From Bradyrhizobium guangdongense (GTDB lineage: Bacteria > Pseudomonadota > Alphaproteobacteria > Rhizobiales > Xanthobacteraceae): DNA of 64,000 nucleotides. Numbering within the stretch: the first letter of the stretch is position 1; each line of letters begins with the position of its first letter. The notes under the pieces are model-generated. The model worked only from the letters and a program-made list of their open reading frames with translations, did no database searches and was not told where the DNA came from. Location: NCBI RefSeq assembly GCF_004114975.1, contig NZ_CP030051.1, positions 2,790,001 to 2,854,000 of the forward strand, given 5' to 3'. The translations under genes were made by a program, and so were the position numbers. This document shows, piece after piece, positions 16,784 to 25,219 of the stretch.

Positions 16784-17505
16784 CCGCGTTGCTCGAGGTG
16801 AAGAACCTGACCAAAGCGTTCGTTGGATTGGTCGCGGTCAATGACGTCAGCTTCTCACTGCAGGCAGGCCGCATCACCGCCCTGATCGGGCCGAACGGCG
16901 CCGGCAAGACCACCTGCTTCAACCTCGTCGCTGGGGCGCTGAGACCGACCGCCGGGCAGGTGCTGTTCGAGGGGCGTTCGCTCGAACGCGAGCCGCCCGA
17001 AGCGGTGTGCCGCATGGGCATTGCGCGCACCTTCCAGATCGTCCGGCCGATGAAAGATATGTCGGTGCTCGAGAATGCCATGGTGGGCGCCTTCAGCTGG
17101 ACGACGAACGTCAAGGAGGCGCGGGACAAGGCGTATGAGTCGCTCGAAAATGTCGGGCTGGCCGGCAAGGCGAATGCCCGGACGGATCAGTTGACGTTGC
17201 CCGATCGCAAGATGCTAGAGATGGCGAAGGCGCTCTCGACCCGCCCCAAGCTGCTGCTGCTCGACGAAGTGATGGCGGGGCTGCGTCCGACCGAAGCGGC
17301 CGGCGTCGTCGGCGTGCTGCACCGGCTCGCCGAGGGCGGGCTGACGATCCTGCTGGTCGAGCACGTGATGCGGATCGTGATGGAAGTGGCGTCGACCGTG
17401 GTGGTGCTTCACCACGGCGCCAAGATCGCCGAGGGCAAGCCGTCAGAGGTGGTCGCGGATCCTGCGGTGCTGGAAAGTTATCTGGGAGCCGGTTTCCATG
17501 CCTGA
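16780..17505 (+). CDS. livG: ABC transporter ATP-binding protein (LivG family)
   Basis: Cytoplasmic ATPase of the uptake system, 241 residues. Walker A is GPNGAGKTT (near residue 37) and Walker B LLLLDEVMAGL. The signature motif region reads LTLPDRKMLEMAKAL instead of the common LSGGQ, as in many catabolic LivG subfamilies; the switch histidine is in LLVEHVM. The ATG at 16780 overlaps the livM-type stop by 4 bp and removes a non-conserved upstream extension. It overlaps the livF-type gene by 8 bp. Confidence 0.92.
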   Translation: MTALLEVKNLTKAFVGLVAVNDVSFSLQAGRITALIGPNGAGKTTCFNLVAGALRPTAGQVLFEGRSLEREPPEAVCRMGIARTFQIVRPMKDMSVLENAMVGAFSWTTNVKEARDKAYESLENVGLAGKANARTDQLTLPDRKMLEMAKALSTRPKLLLLDEVMAGLRPTEAAGVVGVLHRLAEGGLTILLVEHVMRIVMEVASTVVVLHHGAKIAEGKPSEVVADPAVLESYLGAGFHA

Positions 17506-18217
17506 CGACGCGCTTCTCGAAATCGACGACCTGTGCGTGGCCTATGACGGCTCCAATGCGCTGAACGGCGTGTCGCTCCGCATCGGCAAGGGTGAACTGA
17601 TCTGCGTGGTCGGCGCCAACGGCGCCGGCAAGACCTCTCTGATCCGATCAATCTCGGGGATCGTGCCGTCGTCGCGCGGTTCTGTCAGGATCAACGGAGT
17701 CGAAATCTCGCGGCGACCGCCGTGGGACATCTGCGAAATGGGCATCGCTCAGGTCGCCGAGGGCCGCCAGATCTTCAGTGCGCTCTCCGTCGAGGACAAT
17801 CTGCTGATCGGAGGCTCGCTGAAGCGGGCCAGGCACGACCTGGCAAACACGCTTGATTCCGTCTATCAGCTGTTCGGGCGACTTCGCGAGCGCCGCGACC
17901 AGCTCGCCGGCACGCTGTCCGGCGGCGAGCAACAGATGCTGGCGATCGGTCGGGCGATCATGTCGAAGCCAGAAATCGTGATGTTCGACGAGCCGTCGAT
18001 CGGACTGTCGCCGGCGCTGACCGATGTGATGTTCGGCGTCGTCAAATCCCTCAACGAGCAGGGCATCACGGTCCTTCTCGTCGAGCAGAATGTCGCCAAG
18101 TCGCTCGCGCTGAGCAGCCGCGGCTATGTGCTCGAGAACGGCTCCGTGGTGTTGCATGGATCGAGCCGCGATCTTGTCGAGAACCCCGATGTCCAGCGCG
18201 CCTATCTGGGATTGTGA
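17498..18217 (+). CDS. livF: ABC transporter ATP-binding protein (LivF family)
   Basis: Second ATPase of the uptake system, 239 residues. Walker A GANGAGKTS, signature LSGGEQQMLAIGRAIM, Walker B IVMFDEPSIGLSP and the LivF-typical LLVEQNVAKSLALSSRGYVLENG. The start overlaps the livG-type gene. After a 105-bp gap comes the first crotonase-family gene. The binding protein of the system is not adjacent but is probably the one at 23924-25147, at the other end of the same gene row. Confidence 0.92.
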   Translation: MPDDALLEIDDLCVAYDGSNALNGVSLRIGKGELICVVGANGAGKTSLIRSISGIVPSSRGSVRINGVEISRRPPWDICEMGIAQVAEGRQIFSALSVEDNLLIGGSLKRARHDLANTLDSVYQLFGRLRERRDQLAGTLSGGEQQMLAIGRAIMSKPEIVMFDEPSIGLSPALTDVMFGVVKSLNEQGITVLLVEQNVAKSLALSSRGYVLENGSVVLHGSSRDLVENPDVQRAYLGL

Positions 18218-18322
18218 GGTGCGCGCTCTCGGCGAGGCATCGGGCGTTGCGGCTCTCTTCGCGCCGCCGTTTGGTCCACCGCTTCCCGGCTGTTGCAGCC
18301 GCCTCTCGCTTGGGTCTCATTG

Positions 18323-19087
18323 ATGAACACTGTCGCTTCTCTCCTGATCGAGCGTGATCAAGACCTGGTCACGATCGCGATGAACCGGCCGCCGGCCAAT
18401 GCGCTGAATGCGCAACTCATCGTCGAGTTGCTAGAGGCGATCCGGCGCCTCGCCGACGACGAGAATCCGCCCGGCATCGTGCTCACCGGAAGCGGCGACC
18501 GATTCTTCAGCGCAGGCGGCGACATCAAGGAAGTCGTCGGGATCGACGTCGCGAGGCCGCGCATCCGGTTCTTCCACGAACTCCTCGTGGCCATGGAGAA
18601 CTATCCGGGCCCGATCGTCTGCGCCGTCCGCGGCTATGCGGTCGGAGGCGCCCTGGAGTTTCTGCTGCATGCGGACTATGTTGTGGCCGATGCGGCGTGC
18701 AAGATTGGATTTCCGGAAATCAACCATGGCCTGCTGCCGGTGACCAAAGGCATGCGCCGGGCCGTCGAGAAGCTCGGCGTTCGGGCGGCGCAAGAGCTGC
18801 TGTATTGGGGCGAGCTCGTCGGCGCGGATCGCGCCGTAGCGATCGGCGCCGTGAACGAGATCGTCCTGACCGAGGAAGTCGCGTCCCGTGCGCGAGACGT
18901 GTGCGGCGCATTGCGGCAGAAAGACCGCAAGCTGTTCCACGCCATCAAGCGATCACTGAACCTCACCGCGCAAATGAGCGATCAGGCGCTCGAAGCAATG
19001 ACCGTAGCCGACCTCGATGCCTATGTCACAGCCGAGAGCTCAACCAACGCGCGTGCGAGATTTTTGTCAAAGAACAGTAAGGGCTGA
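18323..19087 (+). CDS. Enoyl-CoA hydratase/isomerase family protein (first copy)
   Basis: 254-residue crotonase-superfamily enzyme acting on a CoA thioester. The oxyanion-hole segments are FFSAGGDIKEVVG (near residue 58) and YAVGGALEFLLHADYVVA (near residue 105). The position of the classical catalytic glutamates is occupied by FPEINHGLLPVTKGM, so hydration, isomerisation, ring opening or C-C cleavage are all possible. The ATG at 18323 is chosen over an upstream in-frame start because it begins right before the conserved domain. It lies 4 bp from the creatininase-type gene. Confidence 0.88.
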   Translation: MNTVASLLIERDQDLVTIAMNRPPANALNAQLIVELLEAIRRLADDENPPGIVLTGSGDRFFSAGGDIKEVVGIDVARPRIRFFHELLVAMENYPGPIVCAVRGYAVGGALEFLLHADYVVADAACKIGFPEINHGLLPVTKGMRRAVEKLGVRAAQELLYWGELVGADRAVAIGAVNEIVLTEEVASRARDVCGALRQKDRKLFHAIKRSLNLTAQMSDQALEAMTVADLDAYVTAESSTNARARFLSKNSKG

Positions 19088-19091
19088 GCCG

Positions 19092-19883
19092 ATGACGCGC
19101 GGATATCCCGATCAGATCTATCTGGAGCAGATGAGCCATGAGGAAGTCGCCGCGGCGCTGGCCGATGGGTGCACGACGGTGGTGATCCCGCTGGGGGCCA
19201 TCGAGCAGCATGGACCGCATTTGTCCTTGGGTATGGATGCGGATCATGCCGATGCTCTGGCCGAGCGGATCGCGCGCAGCCGCGGCAACACGCTGGTGGC
19301 GCCGACTATCTCTGTCGGCTGCTCGTCTCACCATCTGCCATTCGCGGGTACGATCTCGCTACGGCCGGAGACGCTGGAAGCGATTTGTGTCGATTATTGC
19401 ACAAGCTTGGCGCGGCACGGCTTCAAGCGCATCCTGATTCACTCGGGCCACATCGGCAATTTTCCGGTCCTGAAGGACATGCTCGGTCGCTTGCGCGAAG
19501 CTGTCCCCTCGGATGTCGAAATCCTGGCGTTCGTCGACTCGACGAAATGGATCGACACGTGGCGCGATGCGGTGCGCGAAGCCGGAGGAGACGTGTCGGC
19601 CGTCGGCGGCCATGCCGATATCGCCGAGACGTCGCTGATGATGGTCATTCGGCCCGACAGCGTCAGACCGGACCGCTTCGAGGTGGGCCATCTTGGTGGC
19701 TTGTCGGAGGCTGATCTCGAACTGATGTGGAAGAACGGCATCCGATCGGTTTCGCAGAACGGCGTGATCGGAAGTCCGTTCGGCTCGAGCCACGCCATCG
19801 GCGAAGCGTGCCTCGCGGCGGTTGCGGAGTTGCTGAGCAAGACCTTCGAGAGTGAGGCCGGAGCCGCCGGCGCCCGCCGTTGA
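19092..19883 (+). CDS. Creatininase-family amidohydrolase
   Basis: Metal-dependent hydrolase of the creatininase superfamily, whose members open cyclic amides or cleave formamides and related bonds. The 263-residue protein has the metal-binding pattern IPLGAIEQHGPHLSLGMDAD near residue 37 (Glu, His, Asp, then HADAL), HSGHIGN (usually NGHGGN) near residue 117, and GGHADIAETS near residue 176. ATG 19092 follows AAGGG at a suitable distance and lies 4 bp after the preceding gene. An amide- or lactam-opening enzyme among CoA-dependent catabolic genes suggests that the pathway substrate or an intermediate contains a C-N bond; the true substrate is unknown. Confidence 0.85.
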   Translation: MTRGYPDQIYLEQMSHEEVAAALADGCTTVVIPLGAIEQHGPHLSLGMDADHADALAERIARSRGNTLVAPTISVGCSSHHLPFAGTISLRPETLEAICVDYCTSLARHGFKRILIHSGHIGNFPVLKDMLGRLREAVPSDVEILAFVDSTKWIDTWRDAVREAGGDVSAVGGHADIAETSLMMVIRPDSVRPDRFEVGHLGGLSEADLELMWKNGIRSVSQNGVIGSPFGSSHAIGEACLAAVAELLSKTFESEAGAAGARR

Positions 19884-20050
19884 CGGTCGGCCCGTCCGCT
19901 GTGCGGCCAAGCTGCCCGCGGGGTCTGCCATGTTGCGAATACTGACAGCATAAAATTCGGAAAGCTTAACTCCGCAGCGCGGCTTTCGGGCGAAAATATC
20001 GCATCGCGTATGAAACCCTGTGCCATCTCGCAAGCTAGAAGGATTTAGAC

Positions 20051-21184
20051 ATGGCACTTACGTTTGGGTTCTGGTCTGAACAGGAAACCCAGGTCGGCCA
20101 CAGTTACTCGCGCAGGCTTCACGAACTGGTCGATGAAGTCCGTCTGGCCGAGAAGGTCGGCTTCGACTGCGTCGCGCTCTCCGAGCAGCACGTGGCACTG
20201 GGCGGGATCTCGAGCTCGGCGCCCGAAGTGGTGTTCGGCTATCTGGCCGCGGTGACGTCGCGCGTCAAGCTGCGCGCGGCGGTGACGCTGATGCCGCAGC
20301 GCATCAACCATGCTTTGCGTTCGGCCGAGCGGCTTGCGGTGACCGACATCCTGTCCAACGGCCGCATGGAATTCTACGGCGGCCGCGCCAACACCACCAT
20401 CGCGATGCGGGCGTTCAACGTCGATCCGAACGAAACGCTGGCGCAGATGGAAGAAGGACTGGCGCTGCTGAAAACGGCGATGCGCCAGGACATTTTCACG
20501 TTTGACGGCAAGTACTACCAGATCCCTCCGCGCCAGCTGGTTCCGAAGCCGCTGCAGAAGCCGCATCCGGTGATCGGAATCGCGGCGACCAGCGAGCGCA
20601 GTCATCTCTGGGCGGCCTCGCAGGGCTTCGCCGTGATGAGCAGCAACATCTATCAGGGCTGGGACGCTCAGCAGAAGCTGATCGACGCCTATCAAAAAAA
20701 CTGGAAGTGCGACGCGGAGGGACCGCTGCAGCGTCCGCGTATCGGCATTCCGCTGTTCATCGGCATCGGGAAAACGGACGAGCAGGCCAAGGCGGATTAT
20801 GCCGGCCCGCTGATGCACTATGCCAAGATCTCAACCGATGCCTATCCGCGTCTCGCGGCGATTGCCGACGACTACAAATACATGGGGGAGAGCGTGCCGT
20901 CGATGGAGCGTGCCGCCAGCGACTGGGACTATCTGGTCAACGAGTCGGCCACGACGGTGTGCGGCAGCCCCGATACGGTCATTCGTCAGATCGAGAAGTT
21001 CGAGGCCATGGGCATCGACGAGGTTCTGCTGCACATGGACTCCGTCCCGCACGAAAAGATCATGGAGGCGATCGACTTGGTCGGTCGCTACGTCATCCCG
21101 CATTTCAACGACAGAAACAACGTCGTGCGGCCGACCGAGGAGATCCTCGGGCAGATCCGGCTGATGCGGACCCAGAAGCAGTAA
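20051..21184 (+). CDS. LLM-class flavin-dependent monooxygenase
   Basis: Bacterial luciferase-like TIM-barrel monooxygenase, 377 residues, using reduced flavin and O2. Family signs: VRLAEKVGFDCVALSEQHV near residue 40, SRVKLRAAVTLMPQR, LSNGRMEFYGGRANT near residue 105, KPHPVIGIAATS near residue 180 and GSPDTVIRQIEKFEAMGIDEV near residue 310. AAGGA stands eight bases before the ATG. The likely electron source is the flavin reductase at 14239-14784. Relatives hydroxylate, do Baeyer-Villiger oxidations (diketocamphane type), or cleave C-N, C-S or uracil rings; which applies here is open. A 167-bp gap upstream may hold an internal promoter. Confidence 0.9.
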   Translation: MALTFGFWSEQETQVGHSYSRRLHELVDEVRLAEKVGFDCVALSEQHVALGGISSSAPEVVFGYLAAVTSRVKLRAAVTLMPQRINHALRSAERLAVTDILSNGRMEFYGGRANTTIAMRAFNVDPNETLAQMEEGLALLKTAMRQDIFTFDGKYYQIPPRQLVPKPLQKPHPVIGIAATSERSHLWAASQGFAVMSSNIYQGWDAQQKLIDAYQKNWKCDAEGPLQRPRIGIPLFIGIGKTDEQAKADYAGPLMHYAKISTDAYPRLAAIADDYKYMGESVPSMERAASDWDYLVNESATTVCGSPDTVIRQIEKFEAMGIDEVLLHMDSVPHEKIMEAIDLVGRYVIPHFNDRNNVVRPTEEILGQIRLMRTQKQ

Positions 21185-21200
21185 TCGAACGGTGAAATCA

Positions 21201-21980
21201 ATGTCGCAATACGGCTACAAGTACCTGATTGTCGAGCAGCGCGCCACTGGCGTCACGATCGTCACGATGAACCGGCCGGAGATCCTCAACGCGATCAACT
21301 GGGAGATGCACGAGGAGCTCGAAGACGTCTTCGTCAAGCTGGATCACGATAGTTCTGTCAACGCGATCGTTCTCACCGGTGCCGGGCGCGGATTTTGCTC
21401 CGGTGGCGATCAGAAGTCGCTGGATAAGGGAACGCTGCCGTCCCCGACGCGCAGCGGTCGCCACCTCATTCGCAACATGCTGGAAGTCGAAGTGCCGATC
21501 GTCGCGGCCGTCAACGGGGTCGCGGTCGGCCTGGGTGCCACGCTCGCGCTGTTCTGCGACGTCATCTATGCGAGCTCGACAGCTCGTTTCGCCGACACGC
21601 ACGTCAATGCCGGCGTCGTCGCGGGCGATGGCGGCGCGGTGATCTGGCCGCTGCTGATGGGGCCGGTGCGCGCGAAGCACTATCTGATGACCGGCGAATT
21701 CATCTCCGCCGAGAAGGCGGCTGCTATCGGCATGATCAACGAGGTGGTCGCGGACGGCAACGTTCTCGATGCCGCGATCGAATACGCCGAACTGCTGGCA
21801 AGCGGGCCGAAGGAATCGATCGTGTGGACCAAGTACAGCGTCAACAAGATCATCAAGCAGTACGCCCACCTGCTGCTCGACACCTCTGCGGCGCTGGAGA
21901 TGTTGACCTTCAAATCGCCCGAGCGGGCCGAGGCGGTCGCCGCATTCGCGGCCAAGCGCAAGCGTTTCGCGGAGCGCTGA
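21201..21980 (+). CDS. Enoyl-CoA hydratase/isomerase family protein (second copy)
   Basis: 259-residue crotonase-fold enzyme: oxyanion-hole loop GFCSGGDQKSL near residue 65 and VNGVAVGLGATLALFCDVIYAS near residue 105, and THVNAGVVAGDGGAVIWPLLMG in place of the usual catalytic Glu loops. The ATG at 21201 is preferred over the GTG at 21192 because GGTGA sits at ribosome-site spacing before it. Its sequence differs clearly from the crotonase at 18323-19087, so the two probably catalyse different steps. One base separates it from the acyl-CoA synthetase gene. Confidence 0.88.
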   Translation: MSQYGYKYLIVEQRATGVTIVTMNRPEILNAINWEMHEELEDVFVKLDHDSSVNAIVLTGAGRGFCSGGDQKSLDKGTLPSPTRSGRHLIRNMLEVEVPIVAAVNGVAVGLGATLALFCDVIYASSTARFADTHVNAGVVAGDGGAVIWPLLMGPVRAKHYLMTGEFISAEKAAAIGMINEVVADGNVLDAAIEYAELLASGPKESIVWTKYSVNKIIKQYAHLLLDTSAALEMLTFKSPERAEAVAAFAAKRKRFAER

Positions 21981-21981
21981 G

Positions 21982-23847
21982 ATGAACGTCGCGGAGATGA
22001 CATCCGGCGCCCAGTTGGCCGATACGACCGTCGCGCAGCTTTTGGCTGCGCGACTCGCGGAGCGGCCCGACAAGACCGCCTTGCAACAAAAGCGTCACGG
22101 CACCTGGACCGCCATGACGTGGGGCGCCTATGCGCAGCATGTCGTCAGCCTGGCCAGCGCGCTGCGGCGTGCTGGTCTCGCGCGCGGCGACCGGGTCGCG
22201 ATCATGGGCGATTCGTCCGAGGAATGGCTGATCGCGGACATGGCCACGATGTGCGCCGGCGGCGTCATGGTGGGCGTGTACTTCACCTCGTCACCGGAAG
22301 AAGTGGCTTACTGTCTCACGGATTCAGGCGCGAAGTTCGCGTTCGTCGGCGGGGATCAGCAGCTTCGCATCGTGATCGCCTCCGGTCGGGCCGACCAGCT
22401 CCGCGGCATCATCGTGCTCGACCCGGATTGGACCGGCGAGGCCACGGCGTCGATTAAGTCGCTGGCCGACTTTGTCGGACCACACGATGTCGATGCGCAT
22501 GATTATCTGCAGAAGGAGAGCGCGACAGCAAAGGCGTCCGATGTCGTCAGCATCGGCTATACGTCCGGGACGACCGGAAACCCCAAGGGCGCTATGCTGA
22601 CGCACCTTTCCATTCTCGCCGGCGTTCATTGCATCACCCTGTTCGGCCCAAGCATGCGCGAAGAGGAACACCGGGTGGTCGTGCATTTGCCGATGTCGCA
22701 CACGGTCGCGCGCGGGCAGGCGACGACGTTGCCGCTGATCGCCGACGCAGTTCCTTATTTCGGCGAGACGACCGCGGACTTCGCCCAGACGATCAAAGAG
22801 GTGAAGCCGACCTACTACATGGCGCCGCCGCGGTTCTACCAGCGTTTTGCGACGCAAATTCTCAGCAAGGTGCATCCCGCCGGCGGTGCGGGAGATCAGA
22901 ACTACGCGCTCGCCATGACGATCGCGCGCAGGGCGCTCGAAGACCGTCAACGTGGCCATGAAGATGCCTTCGTCTCGAAACTGTTCGCGGCCTGCCGCGA
23001 GCAAGTGTTCCTGCCGCTGCTCGCGGAGGTCGGTTTTGACGAGCTGAAGGTCGCGTTCACCTCGTCGGCGGCGATGCCGTCCGAGCTGATGTCGCTGTGG
23101 CAGCTGTGGGGCTTGCAGCTCAAGGAATGCTACGGCCAGACCGAATTGGTCGGTGCCAATCTGGTGCAGATGGCGGAGTGGCCGAAGGCCGGCAACGTCG
23201 GGGTCCCGTTGCCGGATCCGGCTTGGGAAACCGCCGTGCTCCAGGACGGCGAGATGATCGTCCGTGGACCGGGATTGTTCGCGGGCTATTGGAACAAGCC
23301 GGACGAGACGAAAGCGGCGCTTCGCGACGGCTGGCTCTACACCGGCGACATCGTCGAAGTGTCGCCGGAAGGAATCTTCAAGCTGGTTGACCGGAAGAAG
23401 GAGATCATCAACACGTCGAACGGCAAATCTATCAGCCCAACTCAGATCGAAAACGAGCTGAGGCACAGCCCCTTCATCTCCGAGGCGGCGGTCATCGGCG
23501 AGGGGCGAAAATATCTCACCGCCCTGATCGAAGTGGATGCCACCGCCACAATGGACTGGGCGAAGTCGCGCGACGACAAGATCACGAGTTACGCCGACCT
23601 GGCAGCCTCCGAGATCGTCAACCGGCTGATCGAGGCGGAGATCGGCAAGGCCAACGGAAGGCTGTCGCGAGCCGAGCAGATCAAGGCGTTCCGCATTCTG
23701 CCGGAGGAGCTGTCGCTCGAGAACGGCGTGATGACGCCGACGCGGAAGAAGCGTCGCAAGCAGATCAACGAGCGCTATCAGTCGCTGATCGCGTCGCTCT
23801 ACGACGAAACCGAGGAGAAGCTGATCAAGGCCGAGATGGGCCTTTGA
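21982..23847 (+). CDS. AMP-binding acyl-CoA synthetase (long-chain fatty-acid CoA ligase type)
   Basis: Adenylate-forming ligase, 621 residues, that would activate the imported acid to its CoA thioester. P-loop SIGYTSGTTGNPKGAMLTH near residue 190, YGQTELVGA near residue 385, GWLYTGDIVEVSPEGIFKLVDRKKEII near residue 452, and a C-terminal catalytic lysine region TSNGKSISPTQIENEL. The large size and the insert around YYMAPPRFYQRF match the FadD15/long-chain class used by several aromatic and terpenoid acid pathways. It starts one base after the preceding crotonase gene, so it is in the same operon. Confidence 0.9.
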   Translation: MNVAEMTSGAQLADTTVAQLLAARLAERPDKTALQQKRHGTWTAMTWGAYAQHVVSLASALRRAGLARGDRVAIMGDSSEEWLIADMATMCAGGVMVGVYFTSSPEEVAYCLTDSGAKFAFVGGDQQLRIVIASGRADQLRGIIVLDPDWTGEATASIKSLADFVGPHDVDAHDYLQKESATAKASDVVSIGYTSGTTGNPKGAMLTHLSILAGVHCITLFGPSMREEEHRVVVHLPMSHTVARGQATTLPLIADAVPYFGETTADFAQTIKEVKPTYYMAPPRFYQRFATQILSKVHPAGGAGDQNYALAMTIARRALEDRQRGHEDAFVSKLFAACREQVFLPLLAEVGFDELKVAFTSSAAMPSELMSLWQLWGLQLKECYGQTELVGANLVQMAEWPKAGNVGVPLPDPAWETAVLQDGEMIVRGPGLFAGYWNKPDETKAALRDGWLYTGDIVEVSPEGIFKLVDRKKEIINTSNGKSISPTQIENELRHSPFISEAAVIGEGRKYLTALIEVDATATMDWAKSRDDKITSYADLAASEIVNRLIEAEIGKANGRLSRAEQIKAFRILPEELSLENGVMTPTRKKRRKQINERYQSLIASLYDETEEKLIKAEMGL

Positions 23848-23923
23848 CGTCGGCGGCCGTTCCCCAAACCTACGAAGCTAATAGTCAAGAGACAGTTCAC
23901 TCCTTCAGCAACAGGACATCGAG

Positions 23924-25147
23924 ATGACCAAGCGAAGCGGAATCACGCGGCGGACGATTGTCGGAAGCGGATTGGGAATTGCGGCAGGCCTGGTATCAAG
24001 GCGATCGTTTGCGGCGAACACGAAGGTGAAGGTCGGAGCGATCATGCCCAGCAGCGGCGTGCTGGCGTTTCCCGGTCAGGCCTGCGTGCGCGGCATCGAT
24101 CTCGGCGCCAAGTTCGCGCGTGAGAAGTTCGGACTCGACATCGAGATCGTTCACGCCGATACGCAAAGCCGTCCGGAAAACGGCCGGATTGCTGCCGAGA
24201 GCCTGATCCGGCAGGGCTGCACCGTGCTGATCGGCGCGTGGGATTCCGGTGCCACCATTTCAGCGCTGCAGGCCTGCGAGGCCGCCAAGGTGCCGATGGT
24301 GGTCCACATCGCGAGCGCCACCCAGGTGACTTCGCAGGGCTTCACCCAAGTGTTCCGCTATTACCCCACGTCGCTGACCATCGTGCGGCAATCGCTGGCC
24401 GAGCTGAAGTCCGTGCTTGGCACGCTGAAGGATCCGCCGAGCAGCGCCGTCGTTCTCCATCTCAACAACACCATGGGGCAGTCGACGGCGGCCAGCATCG
24501 ATCAGGCGTGGAGGGAAGTGGGTGTTCCGCTCAAGATCACGCAGTACGTTGCCTATGACGAGAAGGCCAAGGATCTGTCGGTGGAGGTCGCCAAGGCGAA
24601 AGCGTCGGGTGCCGATGCTTTGATCTCGGTCACGCGCGTCAACGACGCGATCATGATCGCGCGCGAATGCATCAAGCAGGGTTGGGATCCCAAGATGGTG
24701 TTTTCGCCCAACTCCAACGGCGTGTCGGACAAGGCGTATCACGACGCGCTCGGAAAGTACGGTGACGGTCCGGTTCTGTCGGCGTTGTGGCTCAATCCGA
24801 AGGGCGCTGAGACCGACAAGATCATGAAGATGTTCGCGGCCGACTACCCGAACGACTGGTTCGATGCCAATGCGGGCTGCGCGTTCGAGGCGGTGCAGAT
24901 CGTCGCAGACGCCGTGACGCGGGCGGTGTCACCGGAATCGCCGGCGATTCACGGCGCGCTCAAGACGACCGACATGAAGCCTTTCCTGATGTACGGCGAC
25001 AACACCAAGTTCGACGAGACCGGCCAGAACATCCACTGTTCGATGGTGATGCTGCAGGGTCTGAAAGGCAGGCCGCGGGTGGTGGCTCCAAAGGCCATCG
25101 CGGAGGCGTCGCTCGAGTATCCGCTTGCGCCTTACAGCAAACGCTGA
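23924..25147 (+). CDS. Tat-exported ABC substrate-binding protein (LivK-type)
   Basis: Periplasmic binding protein of the branched-chain type (Peripla_BP_6), 407 residues. The N-terminus KRSGITRRTIVGSGLG with a hydrophobic stretch and cleavage near SFAAN is a twin-arginine signal. The mature protein starts KVKVGAIMPSSGVLAFPGQ and contains GCTVLIGAWDSGATISALQACEAAKVPMV. It is the last gene of the row and the probable receptor for the LivHMGF-type transporter about 6 kb upstream. Its ligand is unknown; presumably it is the acid activated by the adjacent CoA synthetase. Confidence 0.88.
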   Translation: MTKRSGITRRTIVGSGLGIAAGLVSRRSFAANTKVKVGAIMPSSGVLAFPGQACVRGIDLGAKFAREKFGLDIEIVHADTQSRPENGRIAAESLIRQGCTVLIGAWDSGATISALQACEAAKVPMVVHIASATQVTSQGFTQVFRYYPTSLTIVRQSLAELKSVLGTLKDPPSSAVVLHLNNTMGQSTAASIDQAWREVGVPLKITQYVAYDEKAKDLSVEVAKAKASGADALISVTRVNDAIMIARECIKQGWDPKMVFSPNSNGVSDKAYHDALGKYGDGPVLSALWLNPKGAETDKIMKMFAADYPNDWFDANAGCAFEAVQIVADAVTRAVSPESPAIHGALKTTDMKPFLMYGDNTKFDETGQNIHCSMVMLQGLKGRPRVVAPKAIAEASLEYPLAPYSKR

Positions 25148-25158
25148 CGTCGTTCCGT

Positions 25159-25187
25159 GCGGCCCCGCGAAAGCGTCGTGGGGCCGC
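25159..25187. terminator. GC hairpin between convergent genes
   Basis: GCGGCCCC (25159-25166) and GGGGCCGC (25180-25187) form a perfect 8-base stem with a 13-base loop, 11 bases after the binding-protein stop and 32 bases before the end of the convergent AraC gene. No T-tract follows on either strand, so it may act as a weak or factor-dependent bidirectional terminator. Confidence 0.4.
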
Positions 25188-25219
25188 GGTCGTCAAATGC
25201 CGAGGCAGGGACGTGCGAG

